A stretch of DNA of 14,218 bases from Methylocapsa sp. Lineage in GTDB: Bacteria > Pseudomonadota > Alphaproteobacteria > Rhizobiales > Beijerinckiaceae. The stretch spans positions 1 through 14,218 of the forward strand of contig JAFMSB010000015.1 of NCBI GenBank assembly GCA_017353815.1, read 5' to 3'. Shown piece by piece: positions 13,986 through 14,218 of this stretch. Positions within the stretch are counted from its first letter, which is position 1. Every line of letters begins with the position of its first letter. The notes under the pieces were generated by a model. That model was not told the origin of the DNA and ran no database searches. It was given only the letters and a program-made list of their open reading frames with translations. The translations under genes were made by a program, and so were the position numbers.

Positions 13986-14218
13986 GCATTTTCGTATCAA
14001 GCAACATCTGCCGCTGTCTTTCCCTTCAGCTCTCCGAATGGCGTTTTAATCGGCTTTGTCGGACTACCTCTCGCGCTTTTAACGGTTGAATAGAGCCACG
14101 CCCTGCGGACACTTTTTTGGCGCCCTTCCTTCGCGGCGCTCGCGGGTCTTGCACGGTGCAAGCCCTGGTCGTGGCGCGGCGGCGTCGGGGCGGCCGACGA
14201 TGATCCACGGGGAGAGCA
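13986..14218. other. Region downstream of ubiB, probable leader of the next gene
   Basis: No gene is recognised in the last 233 bp. It contains a 15-bp near-palindrome CTTGCACGGTGCAAG (14148-14162), and the window ends in GGGGAGAGCA, which looks like a Shine-Dalgarno for a plus-strand gene starting just beyond the edge. In related bacteria coaBC commonly follows ubiB, so that is the expected neighbour, but this is inference. No clear terminator after ubiB is seen. Confidence 0.4.

Overview
The window looks like a chromosomal segment of a high-GC alphaproteobacterium, most likely of the Hyphomicrobiales (Rhizobiales), perhaps near Beijerinckiaceae. This is inferred from the coding style, the ubiE-ubiB pair, the alphaproteobacterial PAS/HWE-type histidine kinase and the IS427-like transposase. 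No species can be named from sequence alone.

Layout. Positions 1-823 hold one end of an IS5-family (IS427-like) insertion sequence on the minus strand; its transposase has a frame change and an in-frame TGA. Positions 824-1300 are non-coding as far as I can see, with several inverted repeats and a terminator-shaped hairpin that ends one base before the ychF start codon. ychF (1301-2398, +) is intact. The gap 2399-2758 contains a perfect chromosome-partitioning parS site (2557-2572) within a 26-bp palindrome.

Positions 2759-9148 form one minus-strand gene train, transcribed right to left: rarA, nth, glk, kaiC, kaiB and an HWE-family PAS histidine kinase. Gaps are only 30-50 bp, and kaiC and kaiB overlap. 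The last three genes form a KaiA-less KaiBC timing module with its own output kinase. KaiC has a C-terminal coiled coil in place of a typical cyanobacterial tail, and a Ser-Ser phosphosite pair. This module is the most interesting part of the window.

Positions 9149-10753 are a decay patch. They hold a tyrosine-integrase remnant broken by frameshifts, a small putatively secreted cysteine-containing protein with a terminator-like hairpin behind it, a frameshifted relative of that protein, and an interspersed-repeat-like palindrome. Then follow, on the plus strand, an orphan ParA-like ATPase with an altered P-loop (10754-11389), ubiE (11534-12283) and ubiB (12390-13985), the last two serving ubiquinone (and for ubiE probably also menaquinone-type) biosynthesis. 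The final 233 bp look like an upstream region of a gene beyond the window edge. In related bacteria coaBC often follows ubiB, and the parS site and ubiE-ubiB together suggest the replication-origin half of the chromosome (inference).
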